From Arion vulgaris (taxonomy: Eukaryota; Mollusca; Gastropoda; Stylommatophora; Arionidae): DNA of 64,000 nucleotides. The DNA lies in assembly GCA_020796225.1 (NCBI GenBank), contig CM036756.1, positions 41,721,398-41,785,397 of the forward strand, given 5' to 3'. The notes beneath the pieces are model-generated. The model worked only from the letters and a program-made list of their open reading frames with translations, ran no database searches and was not told the DNA's origin. Positions 47,001 to 50,850 of this stretch are shown in pieces (the first letter of the stretch is position 1; the number at the start of each line of letters is the position of its first letter). Position numbers and translations under genes: made by a program.

Positions 47001-48498
47001 TTTTGCTTTGTATCAACGCTATCAGAGTAATATTGCTCTTTGAGGTGCACTGTCTGTTGATAATCTACTTATGTGGCCGAACCATTTAATTTGTTTATTG
47101 ATGAAGTTCAGTACTGATGTTGTATCACTTTTTTCCTGATGTCTTCCTTTTTTAAATCGGTCTCTTCTTGTTACTCCCAGCATTCTGTGAAGACACTTCA
47201 TCCCTGTCGTGACTAGTTTTCTTCTATCATTTGATGTAAGCTATCATTTGATGTAAGCTATCATTTGATGTAAGCAATCTTCTATGTAGCAACACATCTG
47301 TATCATCTATGTGGCAACACTACTTTGCTATTCAAAAGAAGTCAACATATATTCATGTAAATTTTGTTTTCGATTTCTAAAACCTTCTATTCCACATTGG
47401 TCTTACTTGTTTTTGCCACCAGTGAAATGGTAAGCAGGCTTCACGCAAAAATCAGTCAGAAGTGCAATTCCACGCGTCATGACTAACGCTTGAATTCACA
47501 GGGGGCGATCGCAGAAGAAGAAAAACAATGAAGATTCAAGCGCAAACAACTGTTACTTGGAATTCTTTTGTCGTTCATTCATCCGCTATGAATTCAGACA
47601 TAGTCAGCGTGCTTCTGACTGCTTTTTTACATGAAAGCTTGCTTTTCTTATCACCAGTGTCCCTCGTCATTCAGGCGAGCCGTACTCCCAGCTTAAGAGG
47701 CAGTTGTAATTTAGATCCCCAAGTAAAGGATCAACATACTTTGTGCACATTGAGAATATTTGGCCAATCTGACCTTGAACCCTGGAATTCCTATAGTGGT
47801 CGCTAGTGCAGTGTTATCAATTGCACTATCGGCAACTCCACCGCAGTTATTCATCAATTATATTAAAGTATTTATCATAGCCAATAGAGAACACATTGAT
47901 CTAATTCATTTACGCTATTTGTGAACAAATAAATAATAGAATTATGCAACAACTTCACATTCATACCAGGTGTTAAGAAAAGAGGTCCACCATAATCTCC
48001 TGCCCAGTGTCCGTCCTCTCCTTGTAGTTTGGCATAGAATGTCATTCCATTCTTTGCAGAATCTTGAGCTTTCTCAGCCTTGGGTAGTGGAGGTGCCTCT
48101 GCATTCTGAAGATTAAGAAGTCCAATGTGATTTAATGGGTGCAGCAAGTAAATTTCTACAATGATAATTATGATATAGAAAGTAACTAGAACTCAACGTT
48201 GGTTCACTGTGAGGATAACATTGAAGTCTTTGTTATATAGAAGTCTTTGTTATCAACATATATAAAACATTCCGTCCAATGCATAAATCTAACACATCAA
48301 ACATACCGTATTTAGCCCAAGTGAGTGCTTCTCTAATAGAGTTTGCTCTCGAGGTATATCCTCAACTTTTTCAAAGTACTGCCATGTTTGACGCCCTTCA
48401 TCATTAGAAAGACGCCACCTAGTCAAATCTGTGGCCGGTTGTGTTTTGTATGGCCCTCCTCTATTCCTTTGCATATCATTTTGATATTTGAAAGGCAT
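10944..48498 (-). CDS. LSS: lanosterol synthase (oxidosqualene cyclase), whole gene, 17 coding exons
   Basis: The enzyme cyclises (3S)-2,3-oxidosqualene to lanosterol on the ER membrane. I joined 17 exons, all with GT..AG borders and matching phases, giving 2208 nt (735 residues; the human enzyme has 732). Visible marks are the [13 protein letters not shown] start of the fold, several QW repeats ([20 protein letters not shown]), the acid motif VSDCTAE with Asp459, and His236 in WCHCRQ. Residues that separate lanosterol from cycloartenol synthases are Thr385, Cys453 and Val457, corresponding to Thr381, Cys449 and Val453 of the human enzyme, so a lanosterol product is expected. The gene spans 37.5 kb because the introns hold many LINEs and SINEs. 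No frameshift or internal stop was seen. The ATG at 48498 follows an acceptor, so a non-coding 5' exon should exist upstream. The last exon is present twice. Confidence 0.95.
11209..11337 (-). CDS. LSS: LSS terminal exon, copy B (proximal to exon 16)
   Basis: The acceptor is atctttcaacag. It encodes 42 residues and [23 protein letters not shown], then FPIWTLGRF. Ile is present at the SCAIS position, as in the usual family sequence. It lies in the second unit of a 265 bp tandem duplication. No AATAAA follows its stop before the second copy, so a transcript ending here would carry copy A in its 3' UTR. Confidence 0.9.
   Translation of the reverse strand, partial: ENISGVFNKSCAISYTCYRNVFPIWTLGRFAHMHPDSSLVRK
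11489..11757 (+). mobile_element. SINE C copy (tRNA-derived)
   Basis: Family C begins gagagccgcagtagcgtagt, has an A-box-like stretch and a B box (gggttcaattcc), then gtaacggctctcaggtcgac, aaaagcactgggaagtaaag and gatgttgaccacatcaccc. It lies in LSS intron 16. Confidence 0.85.
11890..12345 (-). mobile_element. LINE C-terminal fragment
   Basis: An open 143 residue stretch with [20 protein letters not shown] and [12 protein letters not shown]. It lies in LSS intron 16, between exon 16 and the duplicated last exon. Confidence 0.75.
12477..12555 (-). CDS. LSS: LSS exon 16 (residues 667-693)
   Basis: The acceptor is aaccatgacag and the donor cag|gtacac. It encodes [20 protein letters not shown] and GDWPQ. 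It ends in phase 0, ready for either copy of the last exon. Confidence 0.91.
12700..13620 (+). mobile_element. LINE 3' end encoding a C-terminal zinc finger
   Basis: The reading frame shows [32 protein letters not shown] and a C2H2-like end [20 protein letters not shown] at about 13365-13430. The stop at 13439 and the 3' UTR follow. A 3' fragment of the same family lies inverted at 26120-26324. Confidence 0.8.
13967..14760 (+). mobile_element. RNase H-bearing LINE fragment, divergent
   Basis: Reads [20 protein letters not shown] and [11 protein letters not shown], the first Asp and the Glu of RNase H. Beyond 14210 only decayed pieces are seen. Confidence 0.7.
14840..15290 (-). mobile_element. 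LINE C-terminal remnant (YGCESW family)
   Basis: The - strand resembles 55040-55600, with the pattern [13 protein letters not shown]...STF.KAVE. Decayed. LSS intron 15. Confidence 0.6.
15368..15794 (-). CDS. LSS: LSS exon 15 (residues 525-667)
   Basis: This is the longest exon, 427 nt. The acceptor is aattttacag and the donor caa|gtatgt. It encodes [14 protein letters not shown], then the QW repeats [18 protein letters not shown] and [12 protein letters not shown], and [12 protein letters not shown]. Confidence 0.94.
15944..16076 (+). mobile_element. repeat F copy
   Basis: Possible TSD attactg. Full length. Confidence 0.7.
16215..16560 (+). mobile_element. RNase H module end fragment
   Basis: Reads [20 protein letters not shown], then in shifted frames [20 protein letters not shown], matching the 33100-33700 copy. 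LSS intron 14. Confidence 0.65.
16561..17320. other. LSS intron 14 sequence without recognised features
   Basis: No open frame of note and no match to the repeat families seen elsewhere. Confidence 0.5.
17323..17578 (-). mobile_element. SINE B copy
   Basis: Full length, about 130 bp 3' (on the - strand) of LSS exon 14. Confidence 0.85.
17708..17804 (-). CDS. LSS: LSS exon 14 (residues 493-525)
   Basis: The acceptor is tgaatactag and the donor tttg|gtaaga. It encodes [20 protein letters not shown] and ASEVFG. A second AG (ttactag) lies eight bases on but would break the frame. Confidence 0.9.
18030..18092 (-). mobile_element. SINE D 3' fragment
   Basis: Reads aaagatgaaggattgatttc, the 3' end of family D. 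It abuts SINE B. Confidence 0.55.
18098..18315 (-). mobile_element. SINE B copy, tail missing
   Basis: Joined on its left to a fragment of SINE D (18030-18092). Confidence 0.8.
18772..18985 (+). mobile_element. SINE D copy
   Basis: B box gggttcgaatccgg. A-box region tgacaaagtggttaag. Confidence 0.85.
19205..20033 (-). mobile_element. RNase H module with intact 213-residue ORF
   Basis: The ORF at 19392-20033 is open throughout. The four catalytic acids of RNase H are visible: [37 protein letters not shown], and [16 protein letters not shown]. Past the stop the sequence decays to [18 protein letters not shown] remains at 19205-19260. No reverse transcriptase lies upstream. It is the best preserved of the copies and sits in LSS intron 13. 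Confidence 0.8.
20100..20320 (+). mobile_element. LINE RT palm-end fragment
   Basis: Reads [40 protein letters not shown] and [13 protein letters not shown], the strand pairing region after the FADD box in LINEs. LSS intron 13. Confidence 0.65.
20300..20830. mobile_element. possible piggyBac-like remnant
   Basis: The left part has gcactttcgctgcc, seen at ends of piggyBac-like elements. The - strand has a 48-codon acidic/serine-rich ORF at 20582-20728. No catalytic domain is present. Confidence 0.25.
20995..21207 (-). mobile_element. SINE E copy (tRNA-derived)
   Basis: On the - strand it begins tgcccagcgtgttcgtagcg, has a B box gggttcaattccgtggg and ends ccgatttcttc-like sequence at the A-rich end. 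It pairs with 43523-43723. Confidence 0.8.
21230..21560 (+). mobile_element. LINE C-terminal remnant
   Basis: Reads [16 protein letters not shown], then decayed KNWLERERN. It abuts the RNase H fragment that starts near 21590. Confidence 0.5.
21590..21945 (+). mobile_element. RNase H module end fragment
   Basis: Reads [40 protein letters not shown] and [15 protein letters not shown]. It lies just 3' of LSS exon 13 on the opposite strand. Confidence 0.75.
21982..22128 (-). CDS. LSS: LSS exon 13, catalytic DCTAE exon (residues 444-492)
   Basis: The acceptor is gatttttcacag and the donor gtt|gtaagt. It encodes [20 protein letters not shown]. Asp459 is the acid that opens the epoxide. Cys453 and Val457 are the positions that are His and Ile in cycloartenol synthase. 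Confidence 0.94.
22262..23065 (-). mobile_element. RNase H module interrupted by a SINE A
   Basis: The - strand has [57 protein letters not shown] and [19 protein letters not shown] sits at 22691-22945. Confidence 0.7.
22691..22945 (-). mobile_element. SINE A copy in an RNase H module
   Basis: Full length. TSD tactcaat exact, or tcatactcaat/tcgtactcaat. Confidence 0.87.
23289..23411 (-). CDS. LSS: LSS exon 12 (residues 403-443)
   Basis: The acceptor is atcaatttcag and the donor cag|gttagc. It encodes [20 protein letters not shown]. Both borders are phase 0. Confidence 0.92.
23542..24324 (+). mobile_element. SINE A copy split by a composite element
   Basis: Its own TSD is agaaacttc (23533-23541, 24325-24333). 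The body is interrupted by 23784-24305 plus an 11 bp duplication, with the tail resuming at 24317. LSS intron 11. Confidence 0.87.
23784..24305 (-). mobile_element. composite retroposon: SINE A head fused to a GC-richer body
   Basis: TSD agaacgaacac (23773-23783, 24306-24316). On the - strand the first ~120 bases are a SINE A head. The next ~400 bases are unlike any other repeat here and hold an open 107-residue frame (24181-23858) with [20 protein letters not shown] and [20 protein letters not shown]. The end is a (GAA)n tail. I do not recognise the body; no function is assigned. Confidence 0.85.
24345..24490 (-). mobile_element. SINE D copy, 3' truncated
   Basis: The A-box region (tctgtggttgagtcatttac on the - strand) and the tRNA-like part only, ending after cctagagatctgcagag. 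Confidence 0.7.
24595..24866 (+). mobile_element. LINE 3' end with (GA)n tail
   Basis: Contains [17 protein letters not shown] and an acidic end, followed by caggcgagagagagaga. Frames are broken. Confidence 0.6.
25030..25160 (-). repeat. Penelope-like terminal repeat piece, copy 2 with hammerhead-like core
   Basis: The - strand reads cttgataaaggccatgttgg then tcgaaacgttg. GGCCA and TGGTC can pair (one G-T) between a TGATAA box and a GAAAC box, the layout of a hammerhead core. The first box departs from CTGATGA, so it is probably inactive. Confidence 0.5.
25353..25609 (+). mobile_element. SINE A copy
   Basis: Full length. TSD aacaagtc on both sides. Confidence 0.87.
25843..25899 (-). CDS. 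LSS: LSS exon 11 (residues 384-402)
   Basis: The acceptor is cataaacag and the donor gag|gtaact. Its 57 nt encode [19 protein letters not shown]. Thr385 is the lanosterol-type residue (Tyr in plant cycloartenol synthase), and Trp391 is the conserved active-site Trp. Confidence 0.92.
26080..26552 (+). mobile_element. SINE B copy split by a LINE 3' end
   Basis: TSD gctgaacttg (26070-26079, 26553-26562). The LINE fragment 26120-26324 interrupts its head. Confidence 0.9.
26120..26324 (-). mobile_element. LINE 3' end inserted in a SINE B
   Basis: Matches the zinc-finger and 3' UTR end of the LINE at 12700-13620 in reverse. Flanked by a 12 bp TSD ggagcaaagaat (26108-26119, 26325-26336). Confidence 0.88.
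26813..29175 (-). mobile_element. RTE-type LINE, 5' truncated, TSD intact
   Basis: An 11 bp TSD (tttagtatttt at 26802-26812 and 29176-29186) bounds 2363 bp. Read on the - strand it starts inside the endonuclease ([20 protein letters not shown]) and continues through the reverse transcriptase: [67 protein letters not shown]. It ends in a (GA)n tail. Frames are broken in several places. It lies in LSS intron 10. Confidence 0.9.
29341..29815 (-). mobile_element. SINE B copy split by SINE D
   Basis: The two B parts are 29341-29536 and 29770-29815. Together they make one copy around a 5' truncated SINE D. Confidence 0.8.
29537..29769 (+). mobile_element. SINE D copy, 5' truncated, in SINE B
   Basis: Starts at ttaagcttttgccttgcaag. 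B box gggttcgaatccgg. Confidence 0.82.
29816..30854. other. LSS intron 10 sequence, nothing firmly recognised
   Basis: A 94-codon - strand frame (30069-30353) with [20 protein letters not shown] may be a decayed retroelement ORF. It is not assigned. Confidence 0.4.
30855..31440 (+). mobile_element. LINE C-terminal remnant (YGCESW family)
   Basis: Reads [28 protein letters not shown], then a decayed end similar to 37300-37505. LSS intron 10. Confidence 0.75.
31561..31588 (-). CDS. LSS: LSS exon 10, 28 nt microexon (residues 374-383)
   Basis: The acceptor ttttttcag and donor aca|gtaaga bound 28 nt. It completes the split Trp and encodes IGLDGMKMT, the conserved W.GLDGMKMQ block. Phases 2 to 0 fit exons 9 and 11 exactly. 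Without it the frame would break. Confidence 0.88.
31720..32030 (+). mobile_element. LINE C-terminal fragment
   Basis: Same family as 5740-6065 ([27 protein letters not shown]). Decayed. It lies in LSS intron 9. Confidence 0.65.
32200..32570 (+). mobile_element. LINE 3' end (post RNase H region)
   Basis: Reads [20 protein letters not shown] and [12 protein letters not shown], then AEYILKDCP. This resembles the zinc-knuckle-like end of jockey/R1-type LINEs. Confidence 0.6.
32690..33070 (-). mobile_element. LINE RT N-terminal fragment
   Basis: The - strand reads [20 protein letters not shown] and [14 protein letters not shown], the start of a LINE reverse transcriptase domain. Confidence 0.65.
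33100..33870 (-). mobile_element. RNase H module, nearly complete
   Basis: The - strand shows [63 protein letters not shown] and [13 protein letters not shown]. Frameshifts lie near 33720 and 33333. It is on the same strand as LSS, in intron 9. Confidence 0.8.
34261..34358 (-). CDS. LSS: LSS exon 9 (residues 342-374)
   Basis: The acceptor is tttcttttag and the donor tatg|gtaaga. It encodes [16 protein letters not shown] and FRVQDFLW. It ends in phase 2. Confidence 0.92.
34536..34776 (-). mobile_element. SINE B copy
   Basis: TSD gactgaattagac (34523-34535, 34777-34789), 13 bp. Confidence 0.92.
34859..34981. repeat. 24 bp minisatellite, about 5 units
   Basis: The unit tcaaatgcttgtgtaaattg plus aact repeats with few changes. 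Confidence 0.85.
35502..35745 (-). mobile_element. SINE B copy
   Basis: Full length by landmarks. No clear TSD. Confidence 0.83.
36033..36265 (+). mobile_element. SINE D copy
   Basis: B box tgttcgaatctgg. Full length. LSS intron 8. Confidence 0.82.
36524..36623 (-). mobile_element. SINE head fragment
   Basis: Head and core only. Beyond the core it runs on as ttgatcgtgggctagctacc, closer to the RTE head 2 extension than to SINE A. Confidence 0.65.
36793..36895 (-). mobile_element. short 3' end of the (GA)n-tailed RTE family
   Basis: Matches about 100 bases of the 3' end at 26813-26920 (tctctctctctttggctttt, gggttggggcataggccctc). It is heavily 5' truncated. Confidence 0.8.
36917..37054 (-). 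mobile_element. repeat F copy
   Basis: Full length, between two LINE fragments. Confidence 0.68.
37050..37505 (+). mobile_element. LINE C-terminal remnant (YGCESW family)
   Basis: Reads [57 protein letters not shown] and [21 protein letters not shown] intron 8. Confidence 0.75.
37635..37753 (-). CDS. LSS: LSS exon 8 (residues 302-341)
   Basis: The acceptor is atattttcag and the donor cct|gtgagt. It encodes [18 protein letters not shown], matching a highly conserved block of the cyclase. It ends in phase 0. Confidence 0.93.
38374..38620 (+). mobile_element. SINE C copy (tRNA-derived)
   Basis: Full length. B box caggttcaattcc. Confidence 0.85.
38960..39385 (-). mobile_element. LINE C-terminal fragment
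   Basis: Same family as 5740-6065, with aatcctgttttacctcacag at its 3' border. Decayed. LSS intron 7. Confidence 0.65.
39561..39669 (-). CDS. LSS: LSS exon 7 (residues 266-302)
   Basis: The acceptor is aattcag and the donor tact|gtaagt. It encodes [20 protein letters not shown] and LYTPHSW. It ends in phase 1. Confidence 0.92.
40255..40475 (+). mobile_element. LINE C-terminal remnant
   Basis: Reads KRRKWRC, then EWNPQEKW, then a decayed tail. This is the end-of-RT pattern seen in RTE-like LINEs. The neighbouring SINE B at 40497 has its own TSD. Confidence 0.6.
40497..40745 (+). mobile_element. SINE B copy
   Basis: TSD gaataatagttt (40485-40496, 40746-40757). Confidence 0.92.
40980..41115 (-). 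CDS. LSS: LSS exon 6 (residues 220-265)
   Basis: The acceptor is ttttttgcaag and the donor aag|gtttgc (weak). It encodes [19 protein letters not shown]. His236 within WCHCRQ corresponds to human His232, an active-site residue. It ends in phase 0. Confidence 0.92.
41404..41537 (+). mobile_element. repeat F copy
   Basis: Full length with the tail gcgaacgcaaaaagaagac. Confidence 0.68.
42135..42231 (-). CDS. LSS: LSS exon 5 (residues 188-220)
   Basis: The acceptor is tatttacag and the donor atgtg|gtaaaa. It encodes [20 protein letters not shown] and FFPEMW, strongly conserved in the family. It ends in phase 2. Confidence 0.93.
42293..42800 (+). mobile_element. SINE C copy split by SINE A
   Basis: The parts 42293-42402 and 42650-42800 form one copy. 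B box gggttcaatttc. Confidence 0.87.
42403..42649 (+). mobile_element. SINE A copy inserted in SINE C
   Basis: TSD agctcccaggtt (42391-42402, 42650-42661) made from the host SINE C. Confidence 0.92.
42999..43212 (+). mobile_element. SINE B copy, slightly 5' truncated
   Basis: TSD acaagagg (42991-42998, 43213-43220). Several internal deletions. Confidence 0.87.
43255..43850. repeat. unclassified dispersed repeat, copy 2
   Basis: Same repeat as 9885-10865, split by SINE E (43523-43723). It holds three 22 bp units (gtggtttgcactgaggatgtga) at 43349-43413. Confidence 0.65.
43523..43723 (+). mobile_element. SINE E copy (tRNA-derived)
   Basis: TSD aagatttcacaa (43511-43522, 43724-43735). A box ttcgtagcgcgttg, B box cggttcaattccg, A-rich end. 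Confidence 0.9.
44021..44273 (-). mobile_element. SINE A copy
   Basis: Full length, 253 bp. TSD gatactttaat (44010-44020, 44274-44284). Confidence 0.92.
44285..44310. repeat. (TA)n microsatellite
   Basis: tagatatatatatatatatga. Other short AT runs lie near 2437 and 44542. Confidence 0.8.
44579..44700 (-). CDS. LSS: LSS exon 4 (residues 147-188)
   Basis: The acceptor is ttttctctag and the donor ctgg|gttagt, ending in phase 1. It encodes [20 protein letters not shown], then [16 protein letters not shown]. The HIEGP..V.G form resembles HIEG.STMFG of many eukaryotic sterol cyclases, where the vertebrate enzyme has HIEDKSTVFG. Confidence 0.9.
45067..45303 (-). mobile_element. SINE B copy
   Basis: Nearly full length. 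The head stops at gcgggcccacaagggaag. Confidence 0.83.
45621..45729 (-). CDS. LSS: LSS exon 3 (residues 111-147)
   Basis: The acceptor is gttatccacag and the donor gact|gtgagt, ending in phase 2. It encodes [17 protein letters not shown], the first QW-type repeat. Confidence 0.92.
45826..46300 (+). mobile_element. SINE C copy split by an inverted SINE C
   Basis: The parts 45826-45891 and 46166-46300 join at aattcaacagta. Confidence 0.85.
45892..46165 (-). mobile_element. SINE C copy inserted in a SINE C
   Basis: TSD aattcaacagta (45880-45891, 46166-46177). B box on the - strand gagttcaattcc. Confidence 0.9.
46860..47290 (-). mobile_element. LINE C-terminal fragment
   Basis: Same family as 38960-39385 and the same 3' border. 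It contains a triplicated 16-17 base unit (atcatttgatgtaagct) near 47228-47275. LSS intron 2. Confidence 0.65.
47415..47522 (+). mobile_element. repeat F copy (left arm of an inverted pair)
   Basis: 5' truncated, faces the copy at 47580-47695. Confidence 0.65.
47580..47695 (-). mobile_element. repeat F copy (right arm of an inverted pair)
   Basis: Tail-to-tail with the copy at 47415-47522. Confidence 0.65.
47967..48105 (-). CDS. LSS: LSS exon 2 (residues 65-111)
   Basis: The acceptor is cttaatcttcag and the donor cctg|gtatga. It encodes [20 protein letters not shown] and GGPLFLTPG, the N-terminal signature of the family. It ends in phase 1. The intron before it is only about 200 nt. Confidence 0.93.
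48307..48498 (-). CDS. LSS: LSS exon 1 (residues 1-64)
   Basis: The acceptor ttgttccag at 48502 lies three bases before the ATG, and the donor is acg|gtatgt. It carries the conserved RRGGPYKT-like stretch ([19 protein letters not shown]) and EGRQTW. A second in-frame ATG lies eight codons on, so the start could be either one. It ends in phase 0. Confidence 0.92.
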
Positions 48499-48679
48499 GA
48501 TCTGGAACAAAACAAAAGAAAATATACAAGATATGTTTCTCATATAACATCCACATTTACTACCATGTTTTTCTGAAATGTAAAGGGCACTAAAATTTTA
48601 GTACAACAGAGGGAGAACTACAGAAAAGCGGAATACCATTATGAAGAGAAATAAAAATAGGCGATGCACACATTTACAC

Positions 48680-49070
48680 AGGCTTCTTCTTCATTTCCAC
48701 CATGTACGTCTTTATTTATAGAAGTGTTGGTGGGGGGGGATGGGGAATGTAGTGATCATGTGTGTCTTATTCTAATGCACTTTGTTGGCTGTTATAAATT
48801 TTCTTAAGGCTGTTCTTGATGCCGTTGCTCCATCTCTTGCTGGTCTTCCTCTTGCTCTGTACTCATTATACTTTTTCAGTGCAGCTCTCTGTGGTAGACG
48901 ACACCAGGACATTCTTGTCAGATCCATTTAATGTTGTTCTTTTATGAACTGCATGATTGGTTTCACATCCAGTTTTCTTTTGATTTCTTAATTTCTTATT
49001 TTGATCTTGTTGTCACACCTAAGGCCCCTCATCTCGTCGTCATGATTCTGTTGACAACAAACAGCAATTT
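48680..49070 (-). mobile_element. LINE 3' fragment upstream of LSS
   Basis: Same 3' end as 55615-56000 (QRAALKKYNEYRARGRP and a G-rich stretch near 48732). Decayed. Confidence 0.65.
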
Positions 49071-49126
49071 AACAAATTAATAGGGAATGGGGTTGTGTAA
49101 GAAAGTAGGATATACTTTGAGTCTTT

Positions 49127-49383
49127 CTTCTTTTCGAACGCTCCATATTGACCACCTGTTACCCACTCTGTGTGACGTGTATGTGATCTGAGCCTAAGAG
49201 CATTTGTACGTTGTGCCAGTTATGCACCTGCAAGTAGGCCAGCACATCCGATTTATGCTATGCTTTTTATTTACTAGGGTAGCTTTCCTAGGTCCTACAT
49301 CAGTCGCCTCTTACGACATGCTTTGTAGGTTGCAGTGGTACTATTCTTTGCTCCTCTTGCGAAACCCGGCACCACACGGGTGA
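49127..49383 (-). mobile_element. SINE B copy upstream of LSS
   Basis: Full length. Possible short TSD tgagtct. Confidence 0.83.
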
Positions 49384-49439
49384 GACTGAGTCTAAGACTG
49401 TTCCCTGTAAACACAATCTAATGATACACATTGAATTCC

Positions 49440-50640
49440 ATTGATTGTTTAATGTTATTCTTCTTCTCTTCCACCATTTACTTCTTTATAGGTACTTTGT
49501 AAGCTGAATTTCATAGATTGTTTAATAGTATTATTGTTATCAATAACACTCTTCCAAAAATCATACCAGGGAGGTACCAAAAAGTATATAATATTAATAT
49601 ATTATTTTATATATTCCGTTGATCATCATATATTCCGTTGATGAACAGTTGGTCGTTGGTGGCTGAAGAACAATTAGAACATGTCATTGATTGTCATGAT
49701 ACTAGTACTGTACATTGTTAGAGTTCAGTACAGTGTGTAGTACTGTCAAGTTGCGTTGATTTAAATTCAGAAAAGATAATCTTCAATGATTGTCCTTGTC
49801 AGAAAACAATTTAATAAGTTGATTCACAATATATTTTAGTTTTTTAACGATGTCCATGGGCTTGCCTTTTGTTGCTAACTAACTTACCAAGTTTACTTTA
49901 CCATAAACTTTACATAATAAGAATATTTATATGGGCCATGCGCCGCATACCGCATCCGTCATACCAAAGTAATCAGTATATAAGTCTATAAGATTAATCA
50001 TATCATCATCATCAGGTGCCGTCTCCACATCGCAGGTTGGCTGCAATGAATCTCCAGCATCCTGATCCTCTGTCTTTCGCCTTGGTGTTGCACACTGCCA
50101 GACTGTAACATGTCCATTTCTTAAAGTTTCCTCCCACTTATCTCCCACTAAATGACTAATCATATAATAAAGTATTATGTATAAAAAGTAATCATATATA
50201 AATAATACTAAATGTCCCACTAAATACGATTAACAAACACAATTTGAAGTGTTAATTATCAAATTGCCGAACAGTATAAGTATTTCCACCGAAAATGGAA
50301 ATGATATGCGGAATGCCAGCATAAATAACACATTTTAAAGACAATTTTACACTGTTATTGTATATAACACTCACACCGCTGAGTCTGCTGTATAGCAGAT
50401 GATTTCCAACATCCAATCGCTTTCGTCTGAAACTCGTTTGCTTTGAAAAACCAATTGAGGGGAACAAAAGAGACGCAGCGCTAAACAACAGGTGATCGAC
50501 AGCATTTGCATGCCTTATGCTACCAAGTCAAACAGGGACAATGAGTAAAACGCAGTCACAAAAATAACTACATGGAAATGTGGTGCCTTGGAAAAGTTCC
50601 AAACAAGATAAAAAGAGACAAAGTCATAAACAATAGCATA
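49440..50640. other. LSS upstream flank
   Basis: A - strand frame at 49927-50220 has an acidic, charged end (DDDDMINLIDLYTDYFGMTD). A possible first exon lies near 50400. Neither is recognised as a family. Confidence 0.4.
50375..50480 (-). other. possible non-coding first exon of LSS
   Basis: LSS exon 1 begins at an acceptor, so an upstream exon is needed. On the - strand a good donor (agcggt|gtgagt) occurs at 50375 behind a less AT-rich stretch. No other evidence supports it. It could equally be the start of an unknown gene. Confidence 0.2.
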
Positions 50641-50657
50641 AGAGTAAATTTCACTAC

Positions 50658-50755
50658 CGCCCGTGTGTTGCCGGGGCCCGCAAGGGAAGCAAAGAATTGT
50701 AACACTGCGCCCTACAAGGCATGTCGTAAGAGGCGACAAAGGTAGGGATCCGCCT
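50658..50755 (+). repeat. 5' head module 1 of the RTE element (SINE B-type head)
   Basis: Begins cgcccgtgtgttgccggggc and contains gcaaagaattgtaac and gtcgtaagaggcgac. It matches the first ~100 bases of the SINE B copies. It lies inside the RTE TSD, directly in front of head module 2. Confidence 0.85.
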
Positions 50756-50850
50756 GAGTGCTGCCGGGCCCACAGGGGAGGAAAGAATATGCAGCAATGT
50801 CTACCTGCCAGGCATGTCGTAAGAGGCGACTAAGGATGGTTGGGCGTGGG
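50756..50850 (+). repeat. 5' head module 2 of the RTE element
   Basis: Begins ccgcctgagtgctgccgggc and has ctacctgccaggcatgtcgt and aagaggcgactaagga, closer to the SINE A head. It runs into ggttgggcgtggggctggct and then the LINE 5' UTR. Confidence 0.8.
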
